Counted from the first letter of the stretch, positions 1-9,349 are shown. The stretch: DNA of 64,000 nucleotides from Janibacter limosus (GCF_004295485.1 NZ_CP036164.1:2356001-2420000), one strand, 5' to 3'. The notes: a model not told the origin generated them from the letters alone. Made by a program: numbers and translations.

Positions 1-1062
1 GCCGGCGTCCCCGTCTACGAGGCGGAGGCGTACCGCACCCGACGTCTGGCCGAGCTGGACCGGGCCGCCGCCACGGGGCGCGTCCCGACGGGTCTGCTCA
101 CCCGCTGGGAGCACACCCTCGAGGACGTCTCGCTGTGGCGCTTCACGACCACGCCGACGCATGGCGGCATCGGGTCGTCGACGATCTTGGCCACCCCCGA
201 CGACGGCGAGGACCCTGACGTCAAGTCACTGCTCGGCTGGGAGTCGGCCCAGGTCGCCGACCCGGCCGATGACCTCGCGGCGCTCGTCGGCGAGCTGCAC
301 CCCGACAGCCTCGACACGGTGCTGGAGGCCTATGCCCATGCCCGGTCCGACCGGCCGGACCAGCACCTGCAGGAGCGCGCCCGGCTCGTGCACCAGATGC
401 AGCTCGTCCGCACGATGATGTCCGCCGTCGCGGCCGGCGACGACGAGGGCGCAGAGGAGCACGCGCGGCAGCTGCGCCGTCTCGACGACCGACTCGCGCG
501 CGAGGACGAGGAGCACGCGGCAGCAGCCAAGCGCGTCGTGCGGCCCGCCGCACCCGCCGCGGGGGCCGCCTCCGACACCCCGCCCGAGGCTGCCGCTGAC
601 GCCGACAAGGGCTCTTCGGTCGAGGCAGTCGAGGCCCCGTCGCGTGACGCGGACGCCACCGACAGCTCTCCGCGAGACGCCGCGTCCGGAGCGGATCAGA
701 CAGCGGGCGGGGAGGGTCACACCGTGGCCGGGCAGGACCAGACCCTCGCCGCAGACGGTGACGAGGAGGCAGCCGTCGAGGTCGAGGCCACCGGCGCCCC
801 GACGCCGGTCGAGGTCCCCGCCAGCAACACCTCGCATGCTGCGCCGAAGGACTCGGACGCCGGACCTGCATCTGCGTCTGGGGACACCATGACTCGGGCC
901 AGCGATTCCGCCACGACCGACCTGACCAGCAGCTCGGACGGCTCACCCACCACCGACACCGCCCCGGTGCCGCACTTGGTCCGCGACCACGAGACCGCGG
1001 AGATCGTCCCGCTCACCGGCGACGAGGGCGACGACGTCCTCCCGCCCTCGCCCCGCCGCTGA
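1..1062 (+). CDS. APH-fold phosphotransferase-like protein, C-terminal part, catalytic residues lost
   Basis: The frame is open from base 1, so the start lies outside the window; 353 residues are visible. Residues about 38-110 (LEDVSLWRF, then a VADPADDLAALV block and an EAYAHAR block) match the C-lobe of aminoglycoside/choline-kinase-type phosphotransferases, which commonly sit next to adnAB in Micrococcales. The expected catalytic loop HGDxxxxN reads HGGIGSST (residues 54-61), so both the catalytic Asp and the metal-binding Asn are missing. The later Asp of the IDW motif is Gly (LLGW, 77-80). I infer a pseudokinase. From about residue 140 to the end the protein is an acidic, low-complexity, Ala/Asp/Glu/Thr-rich tail with no recognisable domain. 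It converges on adnB across the palindromic repeat array. Confidence 0.6.
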   Translation, partial: AGVPVYEAEAYRTRRLAELDRAAATGRVPTGLLTRWEHTLEDVSLWRFTTTPTHGGIGSSTILATPDDGEDPDVKSLLGWESAQVADPADDLAALVGELHPDSLDTVLEAYAHARSDRPDQHLQERARLVHQMQLVRTMMSAVAAGDDEGAEEHARQLRRLDDRLAREDEEHAAAAKRVVRPAAPAAGAASDTPPEAAADADKGSSVEAVEAPSRDADATDSSPRDAASGADQTAGGEGHTVAGQDQTLAADGDEEAAVEVEATGAPTPVEVPASNTSHAAPKDSDAGPASASGDTMTRASDSATTDLTSSSDGSPTTDTAPVPHLVRDHETAEIVPLTGDEGDDVLPPSPRR

Positions 1063-1083
1063 CCCGCCGCCGCTCCGCCCCCC

Positions 1084-1315
1084 GGGTGGAGGTATACCCG
1101 CGGACGATTCCTCCTCGAGTCGGCATCCACCCACGCCGCCACCCCCACGGGTGGAGGTGAACTCGCCGACGATTCCTCCGCGAGTCGGCATCCACCCGCT
1201 CTGGGCGACCCAGCACCCACCCCACCCGCACCCTGCGAGTGGAGGTGAACTCGCGGACGATTCCTCGGCGGGTCGGCATCCAACCGTCCTGGGCGAGTCG
1301 GCATCACCCGCTCTG
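1084..1315. repeat. Array of three 49-nt palindromic repeats plus a partial copy
   Basis: Three related 49-base units lie at 1084-1132, 1149-1197 and 1237-1285, with a fragment at 1291-1315. Each folds as GGGTGGA, 5 bases, ACTCGCGGA, a 7-base CGATTCC loop, TCCGCGAGT, 5 bases, TCCACCC, with one to a few mismatches per copy. The 7-base loop and the CGGCA spacer are identical in all three. The array fills the gap between two convergent genes, as REP-type elements often do. No other copy was seen in this window. Confidence 0.8.
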
Positions 1316-1330
1316 TGCGAGCGAAGGGGG

Positions 1331-4300
1331 TCAGGCGAGTGAGCCGGCCCCGTCCTGGACGACGTCGCCGAGCAGGGCGACGATCTCGTCCTCGCTGAGC
1401 AGCTCCGGGCGGAGCGTCTCCCCCGTCGCCGCGTGGAAGAAGGCGCCGCGCACCCGATCGGGGTCGATCCCCCGCCAGCGGGCATAGGCGATCCGATAGG
1501 CCGAGAGCTGGACCGCTCGGACCCGGGCCTCGGCGCCTCGTGGCGGTCGGCCGGTCTTCCAGTCGACGACGCTCACTCCCCCGTCGTCATCGGCGAAGAC
1601 TGCGTCGACCCGGCCGCGCACCGCATGCCCGCCCAGGACGATCTCGAGCGAGAGCTCGACCTCGAGGGGGACCCGGTCGGCCCACTCGCTGGCGAGGAAG
1701 TGCTCCTGCATGACGGTCAGGTCCTCGTCGCCCAGAGACTCGTCGGCGCTGCCGGGCAGATCGAAGACGTCGACGAGACCGGCGTCGGCGTAGTGCTCCT
1801 CGACCCACGCGTGGAAGGCCGTGCCTCGACGGCCCGCCACCTGGGGCGGCTGCGGCATCGGTCGGCGCAGGTCGAGCGCAAACGCACTCGCGTCGCGCGC
1901 CAGCGAGACCAGCTGCGAGGTCGACAGGTGGGCCGGCAGCTCGACCGAGAGGTCCTGCCCCCGCGACCGTCGCCGCCGCTCGCGCTCCTCGAGCAGGAGA
2001 CGCAGCTGGTCGTCGAGCGGGTCGGCACCGAGCTCGTCGGCGACGTCTCCGGCGTCCAGTCCGGCCATCTGCGTGGCTGCCGACGCGAGCCCAGCGCGCT
2101 CGGGGGCCGGGTCCCCGCCGGGCCACATGACCTGCCGCGACACCTCGAGGGAGGGGTTGCGTACCTCCTTGGACTCCGGCATCTCCGCCTGGTCGACCTG
2201 GTCGACGACCCCCGTCACGCAGGCCTCGTCGAGGAACCGGGAGGGCAGCCGCGGCTGCTGCCCGGTTGCTCCCCAGACCCACGACCCCAGCAGCAGCTGG
2301 CTGCGAGCCCGGGTGAAGGCGACGTAGGCCAGCCGGCGCTCCTCGAGGAGCCCGTGATCGCCGTTGGCCGCCCGATAGCGCTTGAGCTCGTCCTGCAGCG
2401 CCTTGGTCTCGGCGAGCGACAGGTCGAGGTGCGGCAGCCCCTCGCGGTCGCCACGGAGGGGGAAGGGCACGCCGTCGAGGCCGGAGATCCAGCCCGACTC
2501 GTTGACCTGGCCGAGGGTCCATCCGCCCTCGTCGGTGAAGGAGGAGCGTGACGCGTGCGCGGGGAAGACACCCTCCGACAGACCGGGGACGGCCACGACA
2601 TCCCACTCGAGGCCCTTGGCCGCGTGGCAGGTGAGGATCTGCACAGCATCCTTGGTCGGCTCGACCACCGGCGCCTCCAGGCCCCGCTCCTGCTGGACGG
2701 CCGCCTCGATCCAGTCGATGAACCCACCGAGGGTCGGCCGGTCGGCACTGGACGCGAACTGCGCGGCGACGTCGGCGAAGGCGTCGAGGTGGGCGCGAGC
2801 CGCCCCGGGCGACCAACCCGGTCGGGCGAGGACCTCGATGTCGACCCCGAGCTCGCGCTCGGCCTCACCGACGAGGTCGGGCAGCGACATGCCGGCTCCG
2901 CGCCGCAGCCGGGAGACCATGCCGGCGATGTGGCGCAGCCGGGTCAGGGCGGCGTCAGAGATGGCCTGCCCGGACTCGCCGAGCCAACCGGGCTCGGGCA
3001 GCTGGTCCAGGGCGTCGATGATCGTCACGACGTCGTCGGGACCGGACGCCGGTCCACCGACGGCAGGCTCCTCCCCGGTCTCGGCGGCGATCTGCGCAGC
3101 GACCTCGGCCCTCGCCTCGCGGCCGAGGTGCCGCGCCCAGGCCCCGAGCCCGTCGAGGTCGGCCGGACCGAGCAGCCCGGGAGGTCCGGTGAGCAACCGC
3201 ATGAGCCGGTCCCCCCGCATGGGGTCCTGCACGATCGTCAGCAGCGAGATGACGTCGGCGACCTCGGGGGTGAGCAGCAGCCCACCCAGCCCGACGACCT
3301 CGTGCGGGATGTTGCGGGCAGCGAGCGCCTCGGCGATGAGGGTGAACTGACTGCGCTTGCGGCACAGCACGGCCGCGCTGCGGCGGGCCGTGCCCCCGTC
3401 GCCCGTCCCCCGCCTGGTCTCGATCCACTCCGCGACCCGAGCCGCCTCCTCGTGGGCCGTCTCGGTGCGCAGTGCCTGCACCTGACCACGCTGGGCACCC
3501 GGCCGAGCGCGAAGGGAGGTCACCGGCACCCCGCTCACGGCGCCGAGCGGTCCGGCCACGGCGTTGGCGACCTCGAGGATCGTCTCGTCGTTGCGCCAGC
3601 TCGTCGACAGGTGCTTGACCGGGGCCGGTTGCCCCGCCGTCGCGAAGTGCCTGGGGAAGGTCGCCAGCGTGGTCGCGCTCGCCCCGCGCCAGGCATAGAT
3701 GGACTGGTGCGGGTCGCCGACCGCGGTGACCGCTGCGGGCGGCTGGCCCTGGGGGGCGAAGAGCTCGCGCATGAGGACCAGCTGGGCCTCGGAGGTGTCC
3801 TGGAACTCGTCGAGCATGACCACGCGGAACCGGTCGCGCTCGGCCTGGCCGAGGTCGGGGAATCGGGTGGCGAGCGCCGCGGCGAGCGCCATCTGGTCGG
3901 CGAAGTCCATGACCGACCGCTCGCGCTTGACCTCCCGGTAGCGCTCGACGATCGGCAGGATGAGCCGCTGCTGCGCCATCGGGGTGATGACCTTGCCGCG
4001 GAAGTCCTTGGTGAAGTCCTTGTCCGAGGCCGCCACGCCCTCGAGGTGGGCCAGCGTCCGCCGGGAGAAGTCCTCGATGTCCTGCGGCGTGCACAGGTGC
4101 TCGGCCAGCTCACCGGCGAGCGAGACGATCGCGTAGGTCACGGTGGACTCGACCTTGTCGATGTCCTCCATCGGACCGTCCCACGCAAGCACGACCTCGT
4201 GCGCGAGCTGCCAGGTGGCCGCCTCGGACAGCAGTCGCGAGTCCTTCTCGTAGCCCAGCCGCAGCGCCCCCTCACGCACCAGCCTCCCGGCGTAGGAGTG

Positions 4301-4654
4301 GTACGTGGAGATCGTCGGCGTGCCGCCGAGGCCGTCGGCGTCGCCCTCGGGAGGCGTCCACACCCCGGTCTGCTCCAGCGTGGCCAGTCGGCGGGCGACC
4401 CGCTCGGCGAGCTCGCCGGCAGCCTTGCGGGTGAAGGTCAGCCCGAGGACCTGCTCAGGGGTGACCAGGCCGTTGGCGACGAGCCACACGACGCGCGCGG
4501 TCATCGTCTCGGTCTTGCCGGAGCCGGCACCCGCGACGACGAGGAGCGGCTCGAGCGGTGATTCGATGATCTCGCGCTGCTCCTCGGTGGGCGGGTGCTC
4601 CTGACCCAGCGCACGGGCGAGGTCGACGGCACCGATCGTGGGTGGCCAGGTCAT
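1331..4654 (-). CDS. adnB: AdnB-like UvrD-family helicase-nuclease
   Basis: A 1107-residue superfamily 1 helicase with a C-terminal RecB-type nuclease; mycobacterial AdnB is about 1100 residues. Visible motifs: Walker A AGAGSGKT at 41-48, Walker B LDEFQDT, GDPHQSIYAWRG, a late helicase motif VAFTRARSQLLL, and the nuclease core GRVDAVF followed by VVDWKTG near the C-terminus. AdnB pairs with AdnA to resect DNA ends in double-strand break repair, the actinobacterial counterpart of RecBCD/AddAB. The ATG overlaps the adnA stop codon by four bases (ATGA), implying translational coupling and a heterodimer made from one mRNA. The family assignment is secure, and subunit identity rests on order and length. 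Confidence 0.93.
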   Translation of the reverse strand: MTWPPTIGAVDLARALGQEHPPTEEQREIIESPLEPLLVVAGAGSGKTETMTARVVWLVANGLVTPEQVLGLTFTRKAAGELAERVARRLATLEQTGVWTPPEGDADGLGGTPTISTYHSYAGRLVREGALRLGYEKDSRLLSEAATWQLAHEVVLAWDGPMEDIDKVESTVTYAIVSLAGELAEHLCTPQDIEDFSRRTLAHLEGVAASDKDFTKDFRGKVITPMAQQRLILPIVERYREVKRERSVMDFADQMALAAALATRFPDLGQAERDRFRVVMLDEFQDTSEAQLVLMRELFAPQGQPPAAVTAVGDPHQSIYAWRGASATTLATFPRHFATAGQPAPVKHLSTSWRNDETILEVANAVAGPLGAVSGVPVTSLRARPGAQRGQVQALRTETAHEEAARVAEWIETRRGTGDGGTARRSAAVLCRKRSQFTLIAEALAARNIPHEVVGLGGLLLTPEVADVISLLTIVQDPMRGDRLMRLLTGPPGLLGPADLDGLGAWARHLGREARAEVAAQIAAETGEEPAVGGPASGPDDVVTIIDALDQLPEPGWLGESGQAISDAALTRLRHIAGMVSRLRRGAGMSLPDLVGEAERELGVDIEVLARPGWSPGAARAHLDAFADVAAQFASSADRPTLGGFIDWIEAAVQQERGLEAPVVEPTKDAVQILTCHAAKGLEWDVVAVPGLSEGVFPAHASRSSFTDEGGWTLGQVNESGWISGLDGVPFPLRGDREGLPHLDLSLAETKALQDELKRYRAANGDHGLLEERRLAYVAFTRARSQLLLGSWVWGATGQQPRLPSRFLDEACVTGVVDQVDQAEMPESKEVRNPSLEVSRQVMWPGGDPAPERAGLASAATQMAGLDAGDVADELGADPLDDQLRLLLEERERRRRSRGQDLSVELPAHLSTSQLVSLARDASAFALDLRRPMPQPPQVAGRRGTAFHAWVEEHYADAGLVDVFDLPGSADESLGDEDLTVMQEHFLASEWADRVPLEVELSLEIVLGGHAVRGRVDAVFADDDGGVSVVDWKTGRPPRGAEARVRAVQLSAYRIAYARWRGIDPDRVRGAFFHAATGETLRPELLSEDEIVALLGDVVQDGAGSLA

Positions 4655-7600
4655 CGCAGTCGTCCCCCTTCGTCATGGGCCGGGCAGGAGGAGCGGACCG
4701 GGCAGATGCGGCAGCGTCCCTCCTCCGGCTGGGCGGCGAAGGTGGCCGCAGCCATCCCGTCGGCCGCGTCGGTGATCAGGTCGTGGAAGTGTCGCGGGTC
4801 GTCCGCGGCACCGATCGGCTCTTGTCCTTGCACGGCGTTCTTGGAGGTGCGCGCCTTGCCCAGGTGCACCAGGGCCGCGCCCGCGCCCTCGGTGCCGTGC
4901 TCACCGAAACCGCCCTCGGCGATCGCCACCTGGTAGGACCCCAGCTGTGGGTGCTCGGACAGGTCCTTGGCGGTGGGCGCGGAGGAGCCGGTCTTGTAGT
5001 CGATGACCCGCACGCGCCCGTGGGCGTCGACCTCGAGCCGGTCGACGCTGCCCTGCAGCACCGCCCGGCCCAGCTCGACGCGGAAGCGCTCCTCGGTCGC
5101 CACCGGCCGCCAGCCCTCGTGGGCCGCTCGCTGGTGGTACTCCGCGAGCCAGTGGGCCATCGCCCGTGCCCGCTCCAGCTTTTGGTCGGTGACCCAGCCG
5201 GGCGCCATGCCGAGGGAGGGCCAGCGCCGCTCGAGCTCGGCCTGGAAGGCCTCCTCCCCCGCGTCGCCGAGGTCGTGCGCGAGCGCGTGGATCAGGGTGC
5301 CCACCTCGGCCGAGGTCTGGCTCGGCCCGTCTCCGCCGGCCGACTGCAGGAGCCAGCGCAGTCCGCAGTCGGTGAACAGCTGCACCTTGGACGGACTGAC
5401 GGTGACGGGGATGCCCTCCTGCCGGACCGGGCGGGTGTCGCTGAGGTCGCGCAACGCCCACCACGACGAAGGGGAGGCCCCTGCCACTCCCGCAGCGGCG
5501 AGCAAGGCGAGCCGCGCGACGGCCCGAGCGACCGCGGCCGGGTCGGTGGACGCGAGCTGCTGGCGCAGCCGCGCGACGAGTCCGGTCAGGTCGAGCGGTG
5601 CCGGGGCATCGGTCGGCTCCCGCCGCAGGACGTCCTGCGGGAGCGGGTCGACGATGTCGAGGTAGACCGACGGCTGCTCGTCCTCGGCGGCGACGGCGGT
5701 GACGAGCACGCGGTCCGTGGCCCGGGTGAGGGCGACGTGGAAGAGCCGGGTCTCGTCGTGGCGGACCGCGGCAGCGGCACCGGCCCCGGTGTGGTCACGG
5801 CCGGTCACGATGTCGACGAGGCGCTCGGACCCGAGCAGAGAGCCGCGCAGCCGCAGGTCCGGCCACACCCCCTCCTGCACACCGGCGATGACGACCGTGT
5901 GCCACTCGTTGCCGGCGGCCGTCTGCGGCGTGACGAGGGAGACGGCGTCTGCGTCGGGGCTGCGCGCAGCGAGGGAGTCGGCTGCGACGGCCTGCCCGGC
6001 GACCGCGTCGAGGAAGGCGTCGGGCCCGGAGGCGGGCAGTGCGTCCTGGTGGGCGGCCGCTGCGTCGAAGAGCGCCACCACGGCGTCGAGCGCGCGGTCG
6101 GCTCTGGCCCCGCCGCCGCCACCGGCGAGCGCCGCAGCGCGCCAGGTGTCTGCGACGTCGGCCGCCTGCCACATCTGCCACAGGACCGACTCCGCGGACA
6201 CACCCGGGGCCCACCCCGCCCCGTCATCGCCCGCGCGTGCCGCCGCCCGCCCGGCCGCGACGACGAGCGCGAGCCGGTGCAGTGGTGCGGCGTCGTGACC
6301 GAGGTGGATCAGGTGCTCGGGATCGAGCACGAGCTCACCGAGCAGCTCGTCGCTCGTGCGGATGCCTCCGGCGGCGAGCTCGTCACGGCGCAGCGCCCGC
6401 CGCAGGCGGCGGATCGCGACCGTGTCGGCGGCGACGAGGGGGCTGGCGAGCAGGTCGACCACGTCGGCCGCCGGGACGGTGTCGATGCGGTCGCGCGCCA
6501 GGTCGACGACGAGCGAGAGGAGGTGGAGAAGGGGGCGGGCCGCCGGCTCGTCGCGGACCGCCACCCGGTGGGCGTCACCGAGCACGGGCACGCCACGAGC
6601 GGCCAGGACCCGGCGCAGGGTCGCCTGCCGGGCGGCCCCTCGGACGACGACGGCCATCTGCTGCCACGGGACCCCGTCGAGCAGGTGCGCGGCGCGCAGC
6701 TCGTGGGCGATGAAGGCCGCCTCCTGGGCGCTCGAGTGCAGCACGTGCGCCTCGAGCACACCCCCGGGGGCTGCGGGGCTGCCCGACCGCTGGGCCCCAC
6801 CGCCGAGGGCGGCGATCTTGGGAACGACCCGGGCAGCCGCTGCGTGCACCTGCTCGGGCAGCCGGTGGCCGTGGCCCAGGAGATGTGTGGTGACCCGGCG
6901 CCCGGGCCACTCGTCGACCAGATGGTGCGGATCTGCTCCGCGGAAGCCCTGGACGGCGACGTCAGGGTCGCCCACGAGGACCAGGTCGACCCCCTCACCG
7001 GTCAGCGCACGCAGCAGCCTGGCGGCGGGCGCCGTGAGCTCCTGCGCGTCGTCGACGACCACGAGACGCATCCCGGAGCGCACCCGCTCCCTGGCCTCAG
7101 GGTCCTCCTCGAGCAGCTCTGCCGCGGCGGTCAGCACCCAGGCCGGGTCGAAGGCACCCGGTCGCGACAGCGCGGTGACCTCGTCGTACTCGCGGGCCAC
7201 CTCGGCTGCGGCCACCCACTCAGGTCGACCGTGTGCCCGTCCGAGCGCGGCGAGGTCGTCGGGGGTGACACCGTGCTCGATGGCGCGCATGAGCAGGTCG
7301 CGCAGCTCCTCGCGGAACCCGCGCGTCGCGAGGGCCTCGACGAGGTCCTGCGGCCACTGCGGGCCGGTGCCGCTCTCACGGTGCCCGGCGAGCAGCTCGC
7401 CGAGCACGAGGTCCTGCTCGGCGCCGGACAGCAGCCGTGGCGCCGGGTCGCCCCGCAGCACCGCGTGCTGGCGCAGCACGGCGAATCCGAGGGCGGGCAT
7501 CGTGCGGGCCATGGGCTCGGTGGTCGCCCCGGTGAGGCCGGCCGTCACTGCGTCACGAGCCGTCGCCGCAGACAGTCGCGTCGCCGCGACGAGCAGGACC

Positions 7601-7809
7601 TCGCCGGGTGCGCACTCGCCACGCGCGACCCGGTCGAGCACGGCGGCGACGGCCACGGTGCTCTTGCCGGTCCCGGGTCCGCCGAGCACGCGCACGAGGT
7701 CTCCGCGCGCCGCGACGGCAGCCGCCTGCTCGGCGTCGAGGGAGGCCTCGGAGGCGGGCCCGCCAGAGGACGGGGCCCGCAGGTGCACGGTCGGGAGCTG
7801 CTCGGTCAC
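4651..7809 (-). CDS. adnA: AdnA-like helicase-nuclease subunit
   Basis: A 1052-residue UvrD/RecB-like protein, matching mycobacterial AdnA (about 1055). Walker A is GGPGTGKST near residue 42, Walker B-like VVVDDAQE lies in the first third, and the nuclease core is GSVDRLEV then VIDYKTG. Cysteines in TDCGLRW and the C-terminal CRICPVRSSC fit the four-Cys iron-sulphur motif of AddB/AdnA-type nucleases. The frame stays open further upstream to 8019, into the divergent tetR gene. I chose GTG at 7809 (MTEQLPTV), because anything longer would cross the shared promoter region. It is the first gene of the adnA-adnB unit. Its stop overlaps the adnB start. Confidence 0.9.
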   Translation of the reverse strand: MTEQLPTVHLRAPSSGGPASEASLDAEQAAAVAARGDLVRVLGGPGTGKSTVAVAAVLDRVARGECAPGEVLLVAATRLSAATARDAVTAGLTGATTEPMARTMPALGFAVLRQHAVLRGDPAPRLLSGAEQDLVLGELLAGHRESGTGPQWPQDLVEALATRGFREELRDLLMRAIEHGVTPDDLAALGRAHGRPEWVAAAEVAREYDEVTALSRPGAFDPAWVLTAAAELLEEDPEARERVRSGMRLVVVDDAQELTAPAARLLRALTGEGVDLVLVGDPDVAVQGFRGADPHHLVDEWPGRRVTTHLLGHGHRLPEQVHAAAARVVPKIAALGGGAQRSGSPAAPGGVLEAHVLHSSAQEAAFIAHELRAAHLLDGVPWQQMAVVVRGAARQATLRRVLAARGVPVLGDAHRVAVRDEPAARPLLHLLSLVVDLARDRIDTVPAADVVDLLASPLVAADTVAIRRLRRALRRDELAAGGIRTSDELLGELVLDPEHLIHLGHDAAPLHRLALVVAAGRAAARAGDDGAGWAPGVSAESVLWQMWQAADVADTWRAAALAGGGGGARADRALDAVVALFDAAAAHQDALPASGPDAFLDAVAGQAVAADSLAARSPDADAVSLVTPQTAAGNEWHTVVIAGVQEGVWPDLRLRGSLLGSERLVDIVTGRDHTGAGAAAAVRHDETRLFHVALTRATDRVLVTAVAAEDEQPSVYLDIVDPLPQDVLRREPTDAPAPLDLTGLVARLRQQLASTDPAAVARAVARLALLAAAGVAGASPSSWWALRDLSDTRPVRQEGIPVTVSPSKVQLFTDCGLRWLLQSAGGDGPSQTSAEVGTLIHALAHDLGDAGEEAFQAELERRWPSLGMAPGWVTDQKLERARAMAHWLAEYHQRAAHEGWRPVATEERFRVELGRAVLQGSVDRLEVDAHGRVRVIDYKTGSSAPTAKDLSEHPQLGSYQVAIAEGGFGEHGTEGAGAALVHLGKARTSKNAVQGQEPIGAADDPRHFHDLITDAADGMAAATFAAQPEEGRCRICPVRSSCPAHDEGGRLR

Positions 7810-7915
7810 GAAGCCATCCCACCACCCCGCACCGACAACGCGTGCGGGCGGCAGGTGTGCAGGCGCAGGGCGCGGACGACTCGCGCGCGTGGACCGTACC
7901 CGGTGCTCTCGCGCG

Positions 7916-7974
7916 CTACTACCGGTAGGTAGGATCGTGTCGTCCGCCACACGGTGGGATCCGCCACACGGTGG
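7916..7974. promoter_or_regulatory. Divergent adnA/tetR promoter region with operator-like repeats
   Basis: The 187-base gap between adnA and tetR contains a near-palindrome centred on TACCGGTA (about 7917-7932). It also holds a 15-base direct repeat TCCGCCACACGGTGG at 7943-7957 and 7960-7974; each copy carries an imperfect CCAC/GTGG dyad. TAGGAT at 7929-7934 is a plausible -10 for tetR. The repeats lie just downstream of it, where a TetR-type autorepressor could bind. Binding is inferred. Confidence 0.45.
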
Positions 7975-7996
7975 ACCGATTTCTCCGGAGGAACCC

Positions 7997-8656
7997 ATGA
8001 GCTCCCACACGCCCGGCACCCGAGTTCAGCGGATGCCGCGCGCCCAGCGGCGCGCCCAGCTCCTCGAGGCCGCCCTCGGCGTCTTCGTCGCCAAGGGCTA
8101 CCACGCCGCTGCCATGGAGGACATCGCCGAGTCGGCAGGGGTCTCCAAGCCGGTCCTCTACCAGCACTTCCCCGGCAAGCTGGAGCTCTACCTCGCGCTG
8201 CTCGACGACCAGTGCGACCACCTCGAGGCCCTCGTGCTCGAGGCGCTCGACTCCAGCGACGACCACGAGGAGCGCGTCTACGCGACCGTGCGGGCCTTCT
8301 TCAACTTCGTCGCCGACGAGGGCGGTTCCTTCCGGCTCATCTACGAGTCGGACCTGACCAACGACCCGCAGGTGCGGCACCGTCTCGACGCGCTCGAGGC
8401 CCAGCTCGGCGAGGCCATCGCCCAGCGGATCATCCAGGACACCCCACTGCCGATGGAGCTGGCCGAGATGCTCGGCCTGGCGATGTCCGGCGCCGCCCAG
8501 GTCATGGCCCGCACCTGGCTGGCGCACGGCGCCCACTTCACCAAGGAGGTCGCCGCCCAGGCAGCAGGCCACCTCGCGTGGCGCGGGATCGGCTCCTTCC
8601 CGGTCAACCGGATGGGATCGATCGACCCCGCCACCGGCGCTGTCGCCGGCGAGTGA
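7997..8656 (+). CDS. TetR-family transcriptional regulator
   Basis: A 219-residue TetR/AcrR regulator. The helix-turn-helix is at about residues 30-60 (MEDIAESAGVSKPVLYQHF, then PGKLELY), followed by an all-helical ligand domain. A strong Shine-Dalgarno (CCGGAGGAA) precedes the ATG. It is transcribed away from adnAB and followed closely by the DUF3107 gene, the same arrangement as Rv3208-Rv3208A in M. tuberculosis. The ligand is unknown. Direct repeats in its own leader suggest autoregulation and perhaps control of the divergent adnAB unit. Confidence 0.9.
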   Translation: MSSHTPGTRVQRMPRAQRRAQLLEAALGVFVAKGYHAAAMEDIAESAGVSKPVLYQHFPGKLELYLALLDDQCDHLEALVLEALDSSDDHEERVYATVRAFFNFVADEGGSFRLIYESDLTNDPQVRHRLDALEAQLGEAIAQRIIQDTPLPMELAEMLGLAMSGAAQVMARTWLAHGAHFTKEVAAQAAGHLAWRGIGSFPVNRMGSIDPATGAVAGE

Positions 8657-8699
8657 CACGATGAGTGGCAGTTCACCCACCGACACCGAAGGAGTGACC

Positions 8700-8918
8700 G
8701 TGGAGGTCAAGATCGGCATCCAGAATGTGGCCCGCGAGGTCGTCATCGAGGCCACGGGCTCCGAGGCGGAGATCGAGGCGGCAGTGCAGACCGCGCTCGA
8801 CGGAGGTTCCCTGGTCCTCACCGACGACAAGGGCCGTCGCGTCATGGTCCCGGCCGGGGCGCTGGGCTACGTCGAGGTCGGCGAGCCGACCCGCGGACGC
8901 GTTGGTTTCGGCGCCTGA
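8700..8918 (+). CDS. DUF3107 family protein (TB9.4-like)
   Basis: A 72-residue conserved actinobacterial protein (start MEVKIGIQ, core REVVIEATGSEAEIEAAV, VLTDDKGRRVMVPA, YVEVG). I chose GTG at 8700 rather than the in-frame ATG at 8661. GAAGGAG lies five bases upstream of the GTG, and family members start at MEVKIG. The function of DUF3107 is unknown. The gene lies 43 bases after tetR and is probably cotranscribed with it, as in mycobacteria. Confidence 0.88.
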   Translation: MEVKIGIQNVAREVVIEATGSEAEIEAAVQTALDGGSLVLTDDKGRRVMVPAGALGYVEVGEPTRGRVGFGA

Positions 8919-9079
8919 TCCGAGGCTTATTTAGCATGCGGTGACAAGGACCGCAGCCAAATCGTCACATCCTGAGATTCGCAACAGGAGCCTCAGGAGT
9001 CTATGTTGATCACAGAGCCCGCACGGGGCTACTGATCGCGCCCGTACACCCCTGTCGGGCGCAGAAGGAGTGATCAACT

Positions 9080-9349
9080 GTGCTGTGGACCATCATCGTC
9101 ACCGTCATCATGGGCGCCATCATCGGTGCACTGGCTCGTCTGGTTCTCCCCGGCAAGCAGAGCATCTCGACGCTCGTCACCGTGATCCTGGGCATCCTCG
9201 GAGCCCTCATCGGCTCCTGGGCGTACAGCGCCATGTCGGATAACTCCGGCACGTCCGGCATCGACTGGATCGCTCTCATCCTCGGCGTCATCGCCGCCGC
9301 GGTCCTGATCGTGATCTACGGCATGATCGTCGGCCGCAAGCAGGTCTGA
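9080..9349 (+). CDS. GlsB/YeaQ/YmgE-family small membrane protein
   Basis: An 89-residue protein made almost entirely of hydrophobic helices: residues 1-25 (LWTIIVTVIMGAIIGALARLV), 30-50 and 65-85, ending in a short basic GRKQV tail. The glycine-rich pattern matches the GlsB/YeaQ/YmgE transglycosylase-associated (stress response) family, whose biochemical role is not established. GTG at 9080 follows AGAAGGAG. The 160-base upstream gap is A+T-rich for this genome and probably holds its promoter. A strong hairpin terminator follows, so it is likely monocistronic. Confidence 0.85.
   Translation: MLWTIIVTVIMGAIIGALARLVLPGKQSISTLVTVILGILGALIGSWAYSAMSDNSGTSGIDWIALILGVIAAAVLIVIYGMIVGRKQV

Noticed and set aside
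1084..1315. CRISPR array
   Set aside because: Units are palindromic, spacers are few and irregular (16 and 39 bases) and related to each other, and no cas genes are present.
2555..7932. Long plus-strand open frames opposite adnA and adnB (up to about 1100 codons)
   Set aside because: They are antisense shadows of high-G+C genes: no family motifs, Arg/Gly/Leu-skewed composition, and the minus-strand frames encode clear helicase-nucleases.
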